Below are positions 8,980 to 17,668 of a stretch of 64,000 bases of DNA, piece by piece (position 1 is the first letter of the stretch; the number at the start of each line of letters is the position of its first letter). The translations under genes were made by a program, and so were the position numbers. The notes under the pieces are model-generated. The model worked only from the letters and a program-made list of their open reading frames with translations, did not search any database and was not told the DNA's origin. The DNA is from Agrobacterium fabrum str. C58 (GTDB lineage: Bacteria > Pseudomonadota > Alphaproteobacteria > Rhizobiales > Rhizobiaceae), in the NCBI RefSeq assembly GCF_000092025.1, contig NC_003064.2:1-64000 (forward strand), read 5' to 3'.

Positions 8980-10044
8980 ATGGACAAGAGCCTATCTAAA
9001 TCTCCTTCCGTCACCGTGGCTGACGTCGCACGCAGGGCCGGCGTCTCGAAGGCAACGGCTGCACGCGTGCTGGGCGGCTACGGAACTGTCAGCGACAGGG
9101 TGCGCGAGGCTGTCACAGCTGCGGCAAGTTCCCTTGATTATCGTCCTAATGAGCTTGCCCGCAGCATGACGACGGGCCGCTCAGGCACGATCGGCGTGGT
9201 AGTGGGGGATATCGAGAACCCCTTCTTCAGCCTCGCGGTACGCGGCATCACGGATGTCGCCCGGCAGGCCGGCTTCACCGTCATTCTCATCAATTCGGGC
9301 GAGGACGCGGCGGCGGAGAAGGCGGCGATCCGCACATTGCTTGCCAAACGCGTCGATGGCCTGATTGTTTCCCCTGCCAAGGAAAATGACGTTGAGCACC
9401 TCCATGAGGTTATCCGCTCGGGGCTGCCGCTTGCTTTGCTCGACCGCGGAAGCGACACACTTGAAGTCGACACGGTTCTAGCCGACGACCGTTATACCGC
9501 CGAGAATGTCACGAGCCGGTTGATTGCGCTCGGCCACCGCCGCATCGCTTACCTCACCGCCTGCGACACGCCGGATCATCGCTTCCGTACGCCGCAGGAC
9601 ATTAGCACCGGTTCGGTGCGGCGCCGCATCGAAGGATATCTTGCTGTCTGCCGTGAGGCTGGCTTTATCGGTATGGAGGATTGGGTAAAGGTTGGGGCCG
9701 TTACACCTGAACGCACACACCGGATCGTTATCGAGACGCTCCAATCGGGACACCGTCCGACGGCGATCATTGCATCGGACAGTATAATCGGCCTTGAGGT
9801 GTTCAAGGCGCATCGTGAGTTGGGATTAAATATTCCGGGGGATCTGTCTCTGGTGTCATTCCACGACGCTGACTGGACATCTGTAACCACCCCCCCGGTC
9901 ACCGTCGTGCGCCAACCCGTCTACGAACTGGGAGCGACGGCAGCCAGACTGCTAGTTGAGCGACTAAATGGCGAGGATCGGGCCGCCCGCAAGGTGGTTC
10001 TAAAAAACGAAGTTGTTGAACGCGCCTCCACACGAGCCATTTGA
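8980..10044 (+). CDS. LacI/GalR-family transcriptional regulator
   Basis: A 354-aa repressor-type protein with an N-terminal LacI helix-turn-helix (VTVADVARRAGVSKATAARV, residues ~11-30) and hinge. It is followed by a periplasmic-binding-protein-like effector domain (TIGVVVGDIENPFFSLAVRG onward). The ATG at 8980 puts the HTH at the usual position; the longer upstream frame would run through the operators. It is divergent from the transport/oxidoreductase operon and most likely controls it and itself through the two palindromes at 8879-8912. The inducer is unknown and may be the transported compound. Confidence 0.9.
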   Translation: MDKSLSKSPSVTVADVARRAGVSKATAARVLGGYGTVSDRVREAVTAAASSLDYRPNELARSMTTGRSGTIGVVVGDIENPFFSLAVRGITDVARQAGFTVILINSGEDAAAEKAAIRTLLAKRVDGLIVSPAKENDVEHLHEVIRSGLPLALLDRGSDTLEVDTVLADDRYTAENVTSRLIALGHRRIAYLTACDTPDHRFRTPQDISTGSVRRRIEGYLAVCREAGFIGMEDWVKVGAVTPERTHRIVIETLQSGHRPTAIIASDSIIGLEVFKAHRELGLNIPGDLSLVSFHDADWTSVTTPPVTVVRQPVYELGATAARLLVERLNGEDRAARKVVLKNEVVERASTRAI

Positions 10045-10305
10045 CACTAACATCTGCCCTTTGCTCGTGGCGTGCACTGAACAGTGCCCTCGCCGCTTCG
10101 GTGCGACGTAGCACTTTTGGTATCGAGTAAAAAAATGTCGCCAGGCGGCCGGCCTGCAACACGGTTCGCCTTCTAGACGAGGTGCTGACGTGTATCGCAG
10201 CCGCGACCGGAGGCGACACAGTCCTTAAGGCGCGTTCCGCAAGGTTTGAGTTGACCATTCTCAACGGCGAGGCGAAACTTGTCGCAATGGCAAGGGAGGA
10301 ATAGA

Positions 10306-10611
10306 ATGGATCAACCAAACCTATGGCGTCATATGGCAAGCGCGCCGAAAGACGGTAATCGGATTCTCGTGACGATCCGCTCTTCAGAGCAAGGCCCAGC
10401 GCAGGTAGATCTCGTTTATTGGTCTAACGGCGATCGACTCGGCTCGGAAGGCTGGCGCGCTTCAGACTCTTCGCCGGGCCGAATCATCGAATACGCTGAA
10501 CCGGAATTGAAGTGTTGGATGCCAATACCGTCGGCAAATGTCGACGGCCTCTCAACCCCCTCCCCTTGGCAAGGTGATGATGACCGGGAGCTGTACGGGT
10601 CAGGGATATGA
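10306..10611 (+). CDS. small conserved hypothetical protein with ASAPKDG motif
   Basis: A 101-aa soluble protein. The N-terminus (LWRHMASAPKDGNRILVTI) resembles small rhizobial and phage-derived proteins with a 'W-x-AP-x-DG-x-x-(I/V)LV' beginning, similar to DUF551. ATG 10306 follows a near-perfect ribosome site (AGGGAGGA), which decides the start against an in-frame ATG at 10279. Function is unknown. The 260 bp before it (10045-10305) hold no supported gene. Confidence 0.55.
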   Translation: MDQPNLWRHMASAPKDGNRILVTIRSSEQGPAQVDLVYWSNGDRLGSEGWRASDSSPGRIIEYAEPELKCWMPIPSANVDGLSTPSPWQGDDDRELYGSGI

Positions 10612-10666
10612 TGGGATGGAGTGCGAACATTCCGCGTGCCCTTAGCTCTCGTTGATCAAACACGTC

Positions 10667-11452
10667 TCAACCGTTTTCTGACTTGGCCGCGGCGTCTTCA
10701 GCCACCGGAGGTCTCTTGCCTTTCCGGAGTGTTTTGCGAGGGGCATGGCTCGACCCAAGCATAGACAGAGCGTTCTCAATTGCAGCTCCAGAGGCGGTGT
10801 TATCGAAGACGCACCATCCGTCAGGCGCCACGTTTTTGAAAAAGAACTCGATCTCCTCGTCACTGTAGACAGAATAGTAGATTTTTGGCTTTCCATGTAA
10901 ACGAATGTATCGAGGAGGTGTGTCGAAAACTTCGACAGGCCACACGAGGGCAGGATCAGCGAGAACCCTATCGATCTCGTATGTCTTCAACAGATCGCTA
11001 GCTTCGAGCGAGGCCCAACTTTTGTGCCGAGCCTCGATGACAATCGGTCCCATGTCGGTATTGCGCATCGTTTTGAATGCAATATCGAAGGTTCGGCTCT
11101 CAAAAGCCAATGATGGCGGCAACTGGCACAGAAGCGGTCCACGTTTTTCGCCAAGTGGGGCGATATCTTCAATGAAACTGCAAAACGGCTCGGCGACATC
11201 GATCATCGCACGCGTATGTGAGATTTCTTTGGGCATTTTTACAGAAAACCGAAAGCCGTCTGGCACAAAGCCGGCCCACCGCGCGAATGTGGACGTTTTG
11301 TGCCGACGGTAAAAGGTGGAATTGATCTCGACGCCGTCAAAGACGGAGGCATACCGTTGCAGGCCACTGCCCTCTTCCGGAAAACGACTGGCAACTTTTT
11401 TTGGTATCGACCACGCTGCGGTGGCAATGATTGGCAAATCGCTTTCCTCCAT
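10667..11452 (-). CDS. DUF72 (YecE-like) family protein
   Basis: A 261-aa protein of the DUF72 TIM-barrel family. Typical segments are the EINSTFYRRHKTSTFARWA stretch, GFRFSVKMPKEISH, the LLCQLPPS turn, IVIEARHKSW, and YIRLHGKP near residue 190, in the family's order. Biochemical function is not established for the family. The C-terminus ends in a basic, alanine-rich tail. ATG 11452 is chosen (CCTCC-type ribosome site is weak); an upstream frame extension to 11563 is possible but unlike the family. Confidence 0.8.
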   Translation of the reverse strand: MEESDLPIIATAAWSIPKKVASRFPEEGSGLQRYASVFDGVEINSTFYRRHKTSTFARWAGFVPDGFRFSVKMPKEISHTRAMIDVAEPFCSFIEDIAPLGEKRGPLLCQLPPSLAFESRTFDIAFKTMRNTDMGPIVIEARHKSWASLEASDLLKTYEIDRVLADPALVWPVEVFDTPPRYIRLHGKPKIYYSVYSDEEIEFFFKNVAPDGWCVFDNTASGAAIENALSMLGSSHAPRKTLRKGKRPPVAEDAAAKSENG

Positions 11453-12008
11453 TTTGGATTTGCAAGTGTGTAAAGAGCTGGCGCCCCGAAAGTTCCCGAT
11501 CTGCTTGTCAGTTACCTTTGGTAGACATGGCACCGGTCGGACATCGAACGATTTCAACCTCATGGCTGGACTTTAGCCATGGGTCTGCCGCGCTTTCCAA
11601 GCGTTCTTACGTTTGTGCTGTCTTTGGATCGGGCTCTGGAAAATCGTTGCCGCTATGTAGATGCTGGTGCACGGTCAATGAGCGTAACACACCTTCTCGC
11701 AGGTAGCGGTATGCGCTGTTTGCGCGCTCGTAGCGTTGCGTGGCGCTGGATTGCTGAAGTTTGCCGTTGGTGGACGGGCGAAAATGAGCCCCATTCCTTC
11801 TGCATTTTAAATTTGGCTGACAGGTATGAGGTCGCTCGAATGGGTATATGTTATCGTCTTGTTCAGTTGGCCCTCCCCTCCCTCTTCAAATAGATAGCTT
11901 TTCTTTCCGATGTGATTGGTGGAAGACACGCGGTGTCTGTATCAACGTATCGGTCCGCGTGACGTCGCCTGCTTATAAGCGCTGTTTTCACGCAATGGTT
12001 TTCCAAAC

Positions 12009-12028
12009 CTTGTCAGCTGACAAGGTCT
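12009..12028. repeat. palindrome copy 1 (parS-like)
   Basis: A perfect 20-bp palindrome, ACCTTGTCAGCTGACAAGGT. Its core TTGTCAGCTGACAA is shared with a longer palindrome 98 bp downstream. Apart from its outermost pair it fits the GTTNNCNGCNGNNAAC pattern I recall for repABC parS sites. It lies in a gene-poor gap (11453-12366) with no other convincing gene; a 42-codon ATG frame at 12212-12340 was noted but not recognised. Confidence 0.6.
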
Positions 12029-12109
12029 TGGCCCCCAAGTTGCTAGGCCTTGATGTGTCCAGTAAGGCGGTATCTGCATATGAGGCTTCAAGGGTGTTGG
12101 CCTAGGGTT

Positions 12110-12141
12110 TTGAAAACCTTGTCAGCTGACAAGGTTTTCAA
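12110..12141. repeat. palindrome copy 2, perfect 32-bp inverted repeat (parS-like)
   Basis: All 32 bases form one uninterrupted palindrome centred on AGCT at 12124-12127, with the same 18-bp core (CCTTGTCAGCTGACAAGG) as copy 1. There is no loop and no T-run, so it is not a transcription terminator. A dimeric DNA-binding protein site is the natural reading, and RepB of this replicon is the obvious candidate ligand. Confidence 0.65.
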
Positions 12142-12366
12142 GCAATGCGTTACAAGTAAGCAGCCAAAATGACGCCTCCTCCCTACACCACCAATAGGTT
12201 GACCGACAGGAATGGCAGGGCGTCGCAGAACGGCTCGGGGAACTGCGGCGTTTGCCAGAAGGGCTGTGGACGAGGCCGGGCTCGACTGCCGGGCTGTCAT
12301 CAACGAGTTTGAGGAGCTCGATTTCAATTCCTTCGTCTAAGGAACCGAGCGATGGTGGGATTGTTT

Positions 12367-12540
12367 CATCGTTTCCGGGAGGGGAATGCCGCGATCAGCT
12401 GCCTCCGTCGATCCTGGCAGCTACTAACAAGGTATTCAGCGCTTCCATTGGCCAACCAATGAGATAGACAATCTCGTCCTGTTCGCCTGTGGGCCGTTTT
12501 GGTGCGGCCGAGATGGATGGAGAACGAGGGGAGAGGAGGC
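12367..12540 (-). pseudogene. remnant of a tyrosine integrase gene
   Basis: This stretch repeats parts of the intact integrase gene at 15089-16369 in the same orientation. The GGGAGGGGAATGCC block (about 12376-12390) matches 15190-15204, and the segment ending GGCCGAGATGGATGG-(A/C)GA (about 12435-12525) matches about 15395-15495. About 150 bp between the two matches are missing here. It is a decayed relative of that integrase, evidence of an earlier integration event or duplication. Confidence 0.6.
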
Positions 12541-12717
12541 GAATGGGCCGCCTACGATTTCCAGACCGGCTATCTGCGCCACCTCCTGGGCTTCATCGGG
12601 TTGACCGACGTTGAAATCGCTCGCGTGGAAGGCACGGTCTTCGGACCTGAGGCGGCCACGGCCGCCATCGCGGCGGCAGAAGCCCAGGTTCGCGCGATCC
12701 TGGAAAAGGCCGCCTGA
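12541..12717 (+). pseudogene. 3' fragment of an FMN-dependent NADH-azoreductase (azoR-like)
   Basis: The frame reads [20 protein letters not shown] followed by [20 protein letters not shown], which matches the last ~60 residues of AzoR-type azoreductases. The N-terminal two thirds are missing. Upstream of 12541 the sequence switches abruptly to integrase remnant, so the gene was broken by that element. An ATG at 12499 makes a 72-codon frame, but its first 14 codons are integrase-derived. Confidence 0.6.
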
Positions 12718-12866
12718 AGGCGAGCCCGCCGGCTACTCAAGCTGTGAGCACGAGTCTGCATTTCAGCAGTTAGAGCTGGCGCTCAAAGCGATAGGACAAA
12801 AAGGAAGATGAAATGAAGATCACTCTCTTTGGAGGGGCGGGACCAGCGTGATTTTCCTGGCTGCTG

Positions 12867-12995
12867 GGTCCGTCCGGCGAAGGTGTTGCCCCTGATGAGG
12901 CGCTGAATCCGCAGTTAGCCGAACGACTATGGGACATGTCCATCCAGATGACCGGGATCGACCTTCGCTTGCTTCCCGTCAATCGCCCGTCGTGA
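12867..12995 (+). pseudogene. 3' fragment of a short-chain dehydrogenase/reductase
   Basis: A 42-codon open tail reads EALNPQLAERLWDMSIQMTG before its stop, which resembles the C-terminus of retinol dehydrogenase-like SDR proteins (x-DP-x-LA-x-RLW-x-LS-x-x-LTG). Nothing upstream in frame encodes the Rossmann domain. It is a stump next to the azoreductase stump, consistent with repeated deletion in this region. Confidence 0.4.
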
Positions 12996-13081
12996 CTTAC
13001 GGATGGAGGGTGCCGCGGTCGCCGCCAAGTGGTTCAGATCAATCCAAGACTTTTCGGCTCAACGATCAGAAGGATCACATA

Positions 13082-13723
13082 ATGCTGAAAATCGATCTTT
13101 ACACCGAGATCACCTGCCCCTGGTGCATCATCGGGCATCACCGTCTCGACAAGGTCCTGGCGGGGCGCTTCCCTGAGTTGGACGCGGATATACGTCAGCA
13201 TCCAGACCTTCTGCTTCCCGACGCGCCAGCGGAGGGCCTCTACATTCCCGATCTTCTCCTCTCGCGCTACGGCGTGACGGATCCGAAGGCGCTCTTCGCC
13301 AGACCCGAGGCGGAAGCACGGGCGTCCGGCCTTGATCTCGACCTCAGTCGCCAACCCTGGACTTACAGGACGCAGGCAGCGCATGGGTTGATCTTTGCAG
13401 CGCGAGCACGAGGTACGCAGCATCAGCTCGCGGTCGCGATCACCGATGCTTACTTTCTGGAAGCCAAGAACATCTCGGACGCCGATGTGCTCGCGGATAT
13501 CGCCGTGGCCTACGGGTTCGAACGCGAAGAGGCCCGTGCAATCGCGCTTGATCCCGAGCAACACAGACGCGTTGAGCAGGAGGCGGCCCGATCGATGGCA
13601 GCCGGGGTCAGGTCAGTTCCTTATTTCGTCTTCGGCGGGCGCATCGCCATCAACGGAGGACGCAGCGAAGACGAGATTGCGTCTGCCATCCGGGAAGCGA
13701 TTGGCGTCGCGGCGTCTGCCTGA
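13082..13723 (+). CDS. DsbA-family (FrnE-like) thiol oxidoreductase
   Basis: A 213-aa cytoplasmic DsbA-fold protein of the FrnE type. The CPWC active site lies at residues 11-14 (LYTEITCPWCIIGHHRLDKV), no signal peptide is present, and the C-terminal part carries the conserved GVRSVPYFVFGGRIAINGG segment with the cis-proline VP. Such proteins are probable dithiol-disulfide isomerases or 2-hydroxychromene-2-carboxylate isomerase-like enzymes. ATG 13082 is preceded by AGAAGGAT. It is surrounded by gene stumps but itself appears intact. Confidence 0.85.
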   Translation: MLKIDLYTEITCPWCIIGHHRLDKVLAGRFPELDADIRQHPDLLLPDAPAEGLYIPDLLLSRYGVTDPKALFARPEAEARASGLDLDLSRQPWTYRTQAAHGLIFAARARGTQHQLAVAITDAYFLEAKNISDADVLADIAVAYGFEREEARAIALDPEQHRRVEQEAARSMAAGVRSVPYFVFGGRIAINGGRSEDEIASAIREAIGVAASA

Positions 13724-13843
13724 GAAAAGCGGTCCGCCACGTCGACAGCGAAGATGGAAATCTCTGCTGGCGGAAAGGGCGCGCGTGAATCTGGGCAATC
13801 GACAAGTTGATGCTCGCGCCCGCGATGACGAATGAAGGCCGAA

Positions 13844-14053
13844 TCAATGTGCCTCATCCAGCAGGTGCCGAACAGAGGAGGGCTGCCATTTGCGCCCGCC
13901 GCGCGCCGGTCGCTCACCCATCTGGTCCAGCTGGGCGGCAATATCGCGCAGCGAAAGATTCGGATCAGCACTGGCAATCGCTGCAACGAGCTTCATCAGG
14001 TGATCCTTTGGGGGCACGACGGGGCGAGCGCGCCAAAAGCTCGGGGTCGGCAA
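13844..14053 (-). pseudogene. C-terminal fragment of a serine recombinase/resolvase
   Basis: The minus-strand frame reads NLSLRDIAAQLDQMGERPA then RGGRKWQPSSVRHLL, the pattern seen in the recombinase domain of serine resolvases (S-x-R-x-IA-x-x-L-N-x-x-G-x-x-x-xRGG-x-W-x-x-x-x-V-x-x-LL). The catalytic N-terminal domain is absent, and the reading frame appears shifted near 14020-14050. Short remnant with no likely activity. Confidence 0.45.
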
Positions 14054-14336
14054 GCTTCTCGCGGACCATCCGATGCACCGCGCGGCGCATTGTACAGATA
14101 GGAATGCGTGAGAAAATGACCAGTTGCAAGTGTGTTTTATGACCAGAATGCAGCCCTGTCAGACGCGAAACACGGCGTCGAACGACTCCGGCCACGACCG
14201 GCTCGAAACGCGCTCTGATGGCCGTCTACGGCGGAAATTGCTTAAAGTATGGTGTTCGGGGAGGGGATGTGTTGGCCTCACGCGGAACGAACATGCACGA
14301 TGACCAAACCACGGGGCGCCAAATCAGAAATACTAG

Positions 14337-14374
14337 ATAGCCATCAAGATGGCAGACGCCATCTTGATGGCTAT
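14337..14374. promoter_or_regulatory. perfect 17-bp inverted repeat upstream of the toxin-antitoxin genes
   Basis: ATAGCCATCAAGATGGC and its exact complement are separated by 4 nt (AGAC), ending 41 bp before the antitoxin start. It could be an operator for the ribbon-helix-helix antitoxin, or a strong hairpin insulating the operon from upstream transcription; TTTCAATTTAA follows on the plus strand, so termination is possible. The preceding 14054-14336 holds no supported gene. Confidence 0.6.
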
Positions 14375-14415
14375 TTCAATTTAAGTTACTGTGGATCCAA
14401 AGAAAGGAGCACTCA

Positions 14416-14664
14416 ATGGTAACACCGCAACTATCTGTCCGCAGTTCCAAAGCTCGCGACCTTGCCCATAAGCTCGCCCGCCGAGAAAACCGCACGATTG
14501 CCGATATCGTCGAGCGCGCGCTCGAAACCTATGAGGCTCGTGAGGCAGGACGTGAACCCGCTGCGAAATTCTATAGTCGTCTTTCATCGCAGTCGGGTAC
14601 GGATATCGATTTCGACAGTATCATCGATGAAAACAGACGCGCTCACAAAGGCGTCGAGCTTTGA
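14416..14664 (+). CDS. type II antitoxin, FitA/VapB-like ribbon-helix-helix protein
   Basis: An 82-aa antitoxin with an N-terminal Arc/CopG-like region (TPQLSVRSSKARDLAHKLA then TIADIVERALETYE) and an acidic C-terminal tail that would wrap the toxin. The start has a ribosome site (AAAGGAG). Its stop overlaps the start of the PIN toxin by 4 bp, the standard arrangement. It should repress its own operon through DNA upstream, where a 17-bp inverted repeat lies. Confidence 0.85.
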   Translation: MVTPQLSVRSSKARDLAHKLARRENRTIADIVERALETYEAREAGREPAAKFYSRLSSQSGTDIDFDSIIDENRRAHKGVEL

Positions 14665-15074
14665 TTTTTCTCGACACGAATGTGATGTCGGAGACTTTCA
14701 AGAAAGCTCCCGATTCAGCGGTCATAGCATGGCTGGTTCGTCACGACGCCGAGTTGGCATTGCCGACGGTTGCCGTTGCTGAGATCGCTTTTGGTATTCA
14801 AAAGATCAGGCCGGATCAGCGCGCCGATCGCCTGGAAGAGGGACTTGTGAGCTGGCGTCGCCGGTTCTCCGACAAGATGTTTGCCTTCACGGAAGAAGCA
14901 GCATTGGCCTATGGCGATATCATGGGAGACGCTGCGCGGCAGGGGAGGGGGATGTCGGCTCCGGACGGCATGATCGCGGCGATAACGCGGATCAATGGTG
15001 GCCGGTTGGCGACGCGAAACCTCAAAGATTTCGAGACAACAGGGCTCGAATTGATCTCGCCCTGGCAATTCTGA
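14661..15074 (+). CDS. type II toxin, PIN-domain ribonuclease (FitB/VapC-like)
   Basis: A 137-aa PIN-domain protein. The metal-binding acidic residues are visible in FLDTNVMSE (residues 3-11), in the AEIAFGI segment near residue 42, and in APDGMIAAI around residue 100, followed by LATRNLKDF. VapC/FitB toxins cleave RNA, commonly tRNA. Translation most likely starts at TTG 14661 within the antitoxin stop (TTGA overlap). The pair probably stabilises the element carrying the adjacent integrase. Confidence 0.87.
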   Translation: MIFLDTNVMSETFKKAPDSAVIAWLVRHDAELALPTVAVAEIAFGIQKIRPDQRADRLEEGLVSWRRRFSDKMFAFTEEAALAYGDIMGDAARQGRGMSAPDGMIAAITRINGGRLATRNLKDFETTGLELISPWQF

Positions 15075-15088
15075 CGATGAGACCCGAT

Positions 15089-16327
15089 CTACAACAATCG
15101 GGCCGCTCGCCCGCTTCTGCGTGTAGCACTGTTATAATAGCTGGACGCTTGCTGGACGGATCGGTGGCGTGATTGCTCCATCGCCTCGGGGAGGGGAATG
15201 CCCCGGTTGGCCGCTTCGGTCAGATAGCCCGACCGCAGACCATGCGCCGAAAACTGGCCTGCCTCCAACCCCGCCATCTCCGCCCGCTGTTTTAGAATCG
15301 CATTGACCGACTGCGGATCGAGCGCCCGCCTCGAGACCGTCCCCCAGCGCCCGATCCCCCGAAACACGCTGCCCTTGTCAATTTTTGCCGCTGCCAGCCA
15401 CGCATTCAGCGCCTCAACGGGTCGACCTGTAAGGAAGACCGTATCATCTTCCTCGCCGCTTGTTGTCTTCGTTCGGCCGAGATGGATGGCGAGCGAGGGG
15501 AGGGGAGGGCCGCCTTCAGTCTCGATCGGAGCTTCGATCGTCAGTTGTTCCCGGCGAAGGCCTGCGATCTCGCTGCGCCGCCGGCCGCCGGAAGCAAAGG
15601 CCACCATCAGGATTGCCTTGTCGCGTAGATCGCGCAGGCTGTCTGACTCGCAAGTCGCAAGCAGCTTTGCCAGAACGTCGCCTGTGACCGCTTTTGCGCT
15701 CTTGCGCGCCCGGGTTCGCGGAACGGCGCGCACGGCCAGACGAATGGCTGATTTCAGGGCAGGGGAGGCGAAGGCGCCATGGAGGCCGCGCCACCTGGTC
15801 AGCGTCGACCAGTTTGCCAGCCGCCGGCGCACCGTCGATGGCGCATGCGGGCCGACGGATCTCAGAAAACCCTGGCGCCGGAGGTTTTCATCGACCGCAG
15901 CTGGCATGCCGTGGTCCGGATCTGTTGCGCGCTTTTCCGGATCCCAGAGGTGATGGGCGACAAATTTCAACAGTAGTGCTTCCGGTGCGGGCCAGGGAAG
16001 AGAACTGCCGGTGGTCGCCAGCCCCCAGGCTTCGAGGTAAGCGAGGTCGGATGTGAGCGCGCGCAGGGTATTGTCACCCATGCCCTGATTAACGAGATGG
16101 CGCAGCGTCTCGACGTCCTGATCGGTCAACAGCTCGGCGAGCTCGTCGCGGCGTTCGAGCGGCAGGACGGACGCAATGGTATCGAGCTCTTCGGCGCGCC
16201 GCTCGACGGACGTCTGTGATGACTTCGCTTTGGCCACGAGAGGCTCCGGAATCGCGGGTTTCGGCGGCCGCTGGGACCGTGATTTGCCCCGATTTTCCTC
16301 GATTTGCGCCGCGAAATCAACTACCAT
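15089..16327 (-). CDS. tyrosine recombinase (site-specific integrase)
   Basis: A 412-aa (426 if started at 16369) phage-integrase-family protein. The catalytic domain shows the first arginine in ASGGRRRSEIAGLRREQL, the HGLRSGYLTEAA box, and SRHRSVQQASSYYN with the nucleophilic tyrosine near the C-terminus; the N-terminal part resembles a SAM-like core-binding domain. It is divergent from an RHE_PE00001 protein, a pairing common on rhizobial plasmids. The start at 16327 lies inside an inverted repeat, so autoregulation is possible. The residue of a related integrase gene lies at 12.37-12.54 kb. Confidence 0.88.
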   Translation of the reverse strand: MVVDFAAQIEENRGKSRSQRPPKPAIPEPLVAKAKSSQTSVERRAEELDTIASVLPLERRDELAELLTDQDVETLRHLVNQGMGDNTLRALTSDLAYLEAWGLATTGSSLPWPAPEALLLKFVAHHLWDPEKRATDPDHGMPAAVDENLRRQGFLRSVGPHAPSTVRRRLANWSTLTRWRGLHGAFASPALKSAIRLAVRAVPRTRARKSAKAVTGDVLAKLLATCESDSLRDLRDKAILMVAFASGGRRRSEIAGLRREQLTIEAPIETEGGPPLPSLAIHLGRTKTTSGEEDDTVFLTGRPVEALNAWLAAAKIDKGSVFRGIGRWGTVSRRALDPQSVNAILKQRAEMAGLEAGQFSAHGLRSGYLTEAANRGIPLPEAMEQSRHRSVQQASSYYNSATRRSGRAARLL

Positions 16328-16351
16328 CGATAAGAGGTAATTATCGATGGT
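16323..16351. promoter_or_regulatory. inverted repeat in the integrase/RHE_PE00001 divergent promoter
   Basis: ACCATCGATAA and its exact complement (11-bp arms) flank a 7-nt spacer. It covers the proximal integrase start codon, and a second palindrome, GTAAATCATTTAC, lies at 16414-16426 directly before the RHE_PE00001 gene. Both are plausible binding sites for that DNA-binding protein or recombinase core sites. Confidence 0.5.
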
Positions 16352-16427
16352 TAGAGAACCAACCGGCAATCATACCATGTGAGGAACCGCAAAATTCATA
16401 TAGAGTTCTTTTAGTAAATCATTTACC

Positions 16428-17576
16428 ATGATTTCAATGGCTTACGATCTCGCAAAAATTAGCACGAGTGACCTGATGCGGCCGGCTTTCGACGCCGGTG
16501 TCGCTCTCACGCGTCTGGACGAGCGCATCGCCCGCTCGCCCGTCGGGCAGGGCTGGATCGAGCGCACTCACTTCACTGAAGCCTGTGCCTCGCTGTGGGT
16601 CGATGGTGAACTTGTTCACCTCGAAGACCTCGTCCTCCACGACGCGACCCGCGATATCCGCACGCCCACGCACGAGCTGACCATCGCCCGCGACGTGTTA
16701 CGAACCCGCCGGCGCATCGCCGCGCAGCCCCCAGACTGGACGCTGTCCGCCGATGGTTTGCGCACGCTCCGCCAGACGTCAGAAATCGCGTCGACCGGCG
16801 TGGGCGAGGCCGAGACGGCCGCCGCTATCCGTCGCGTGGTCGTGACCGACCCAGAAGGGGAGGGGGATGAAGTCGACAGTGGTGAAAATCTCCCCGGCGT
16901 CGATCTCGAAGCCATCGATGCAGTGCTCGCCCGATCGGAGGCTGCGATCGAGAGTGCCACACGGCCCGGCCGTGCCGGCGGCAGCCGCGCTACCGAAAAG
17001 GATCCGATGGTCTACGATCTCGACTGGGACGAGGAAGCCCGGCTCGACGAATGGCGCGGCGTGTTGCGGCAGGCGCAAGAATTGCCGGCGGTGCTGCAGG
17101 CGATCGTTGCCCTCGATGCTTGGAACGAACTTTCCGTCCTGCAGCACGCCCCTTGGCTCGGCCGGCTGTTGGCCGCGTCGATCCTGCGCCATGCTGGCGT
17201 CACGTCAGGCGCTCATCTCGCGGCCATCAATCTCGGCCTCAAAACCATTCCGGTCGATCGGCGCCGGCATCGCGACCGCGAGAGCCGGCTGCTCGCCATC
17301 GCCCACGGTTTTTTGGCAGCCGCCGAGATCGGGCTGAAGGAGCATGACCGGCTGATTTTGGCGCGCACGATGGTCGAGCGAAAGTTGGACGGACGCCGGA
17401 CGTCTTCAAAGCTGCCGGAGCTCGTCGAGCTAGTAATGGCAAAGCCGTTGGTGTCCGCAGGCATGGTGGCGAAGACGCTCGACGTCACACCGCAGGCCGC
17501 GCGGCGGATCGTTTTGGAACTCGGTCTTAGGGAGATGACCGGGAGAGGGAGGTTTCGGGCGTGGGGGATTTTGTAG
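16428..17576 (+). CDS. RHE_PE00001 family protein (DUF1612, helix-turn-helix)
   Basis: A 382-aa protein of the rhizobial RHE_PE00001 group. It opens [20 protein letters not shown] then [18 protein letters not shown], the group's hallmark, and contains the DUF1612 middle and a C-terminal helix-turn-helix ([20 protein letters not shown]). The role is not established; DNA binding is likely from the HTH. It is divergent from an integrase, with palindromes in the shared promoter. An internal ATG at 16437 is an alternative start. Confidence 0.85.
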   Translation: MISMAYDLAKISTSDLMRPAFDAGVALTRLDERIARSPVGQGWIERTHFTEACASLWVDGELVHLEDLVLHDATRDIRTPTHELTIARDVLRTRRRIAAQPPDWTLSADGLRTLRQTSEIASTGVGEAETAAAIRRVVVTDPEGEGDEVDSGENLPGVDLEAIDAVLARSEAAIESATRPGRAGGSRATEKDPMVYDLDWDEEARLDEWRGVLRQAQELPAVLQAIVALDAWNELSVLQHAPWLGRLLAASILRHAGVTSGAHLAAINLGLKTIPVDRRRHRDRESRLLAIAHGFLAAAEIGLKEHDRLILARTMVERKLDGRRTSSKLPELVELVMAKPLVSAGMVAKTLDVTPQAARRIVLELGLREMTGRGRFRAWGIL

Positions 17577-17668
17577 TGGCGTCGGATTCTGGCATGCACA
17601 ATAGGCCTGCCGACTTCTATCACGAGATAACTTCCGGCGACGGGCCCGCTAAAATTCCTGGGTTCGAA

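Noticed and set aside
11579..12105. Plus-strand open frames of 104 and 85 codons
   Set aside because: No ribosome sites or recognisable sequence; the second merely translates the palindrome. Treated as gene-free DNA.
12088..12327. 79-codon minus-strand frame through the 32-bp palindrome
   Set aside because: Reading frame comes from the palindrome and low-complexity basic sequence; no start signal.
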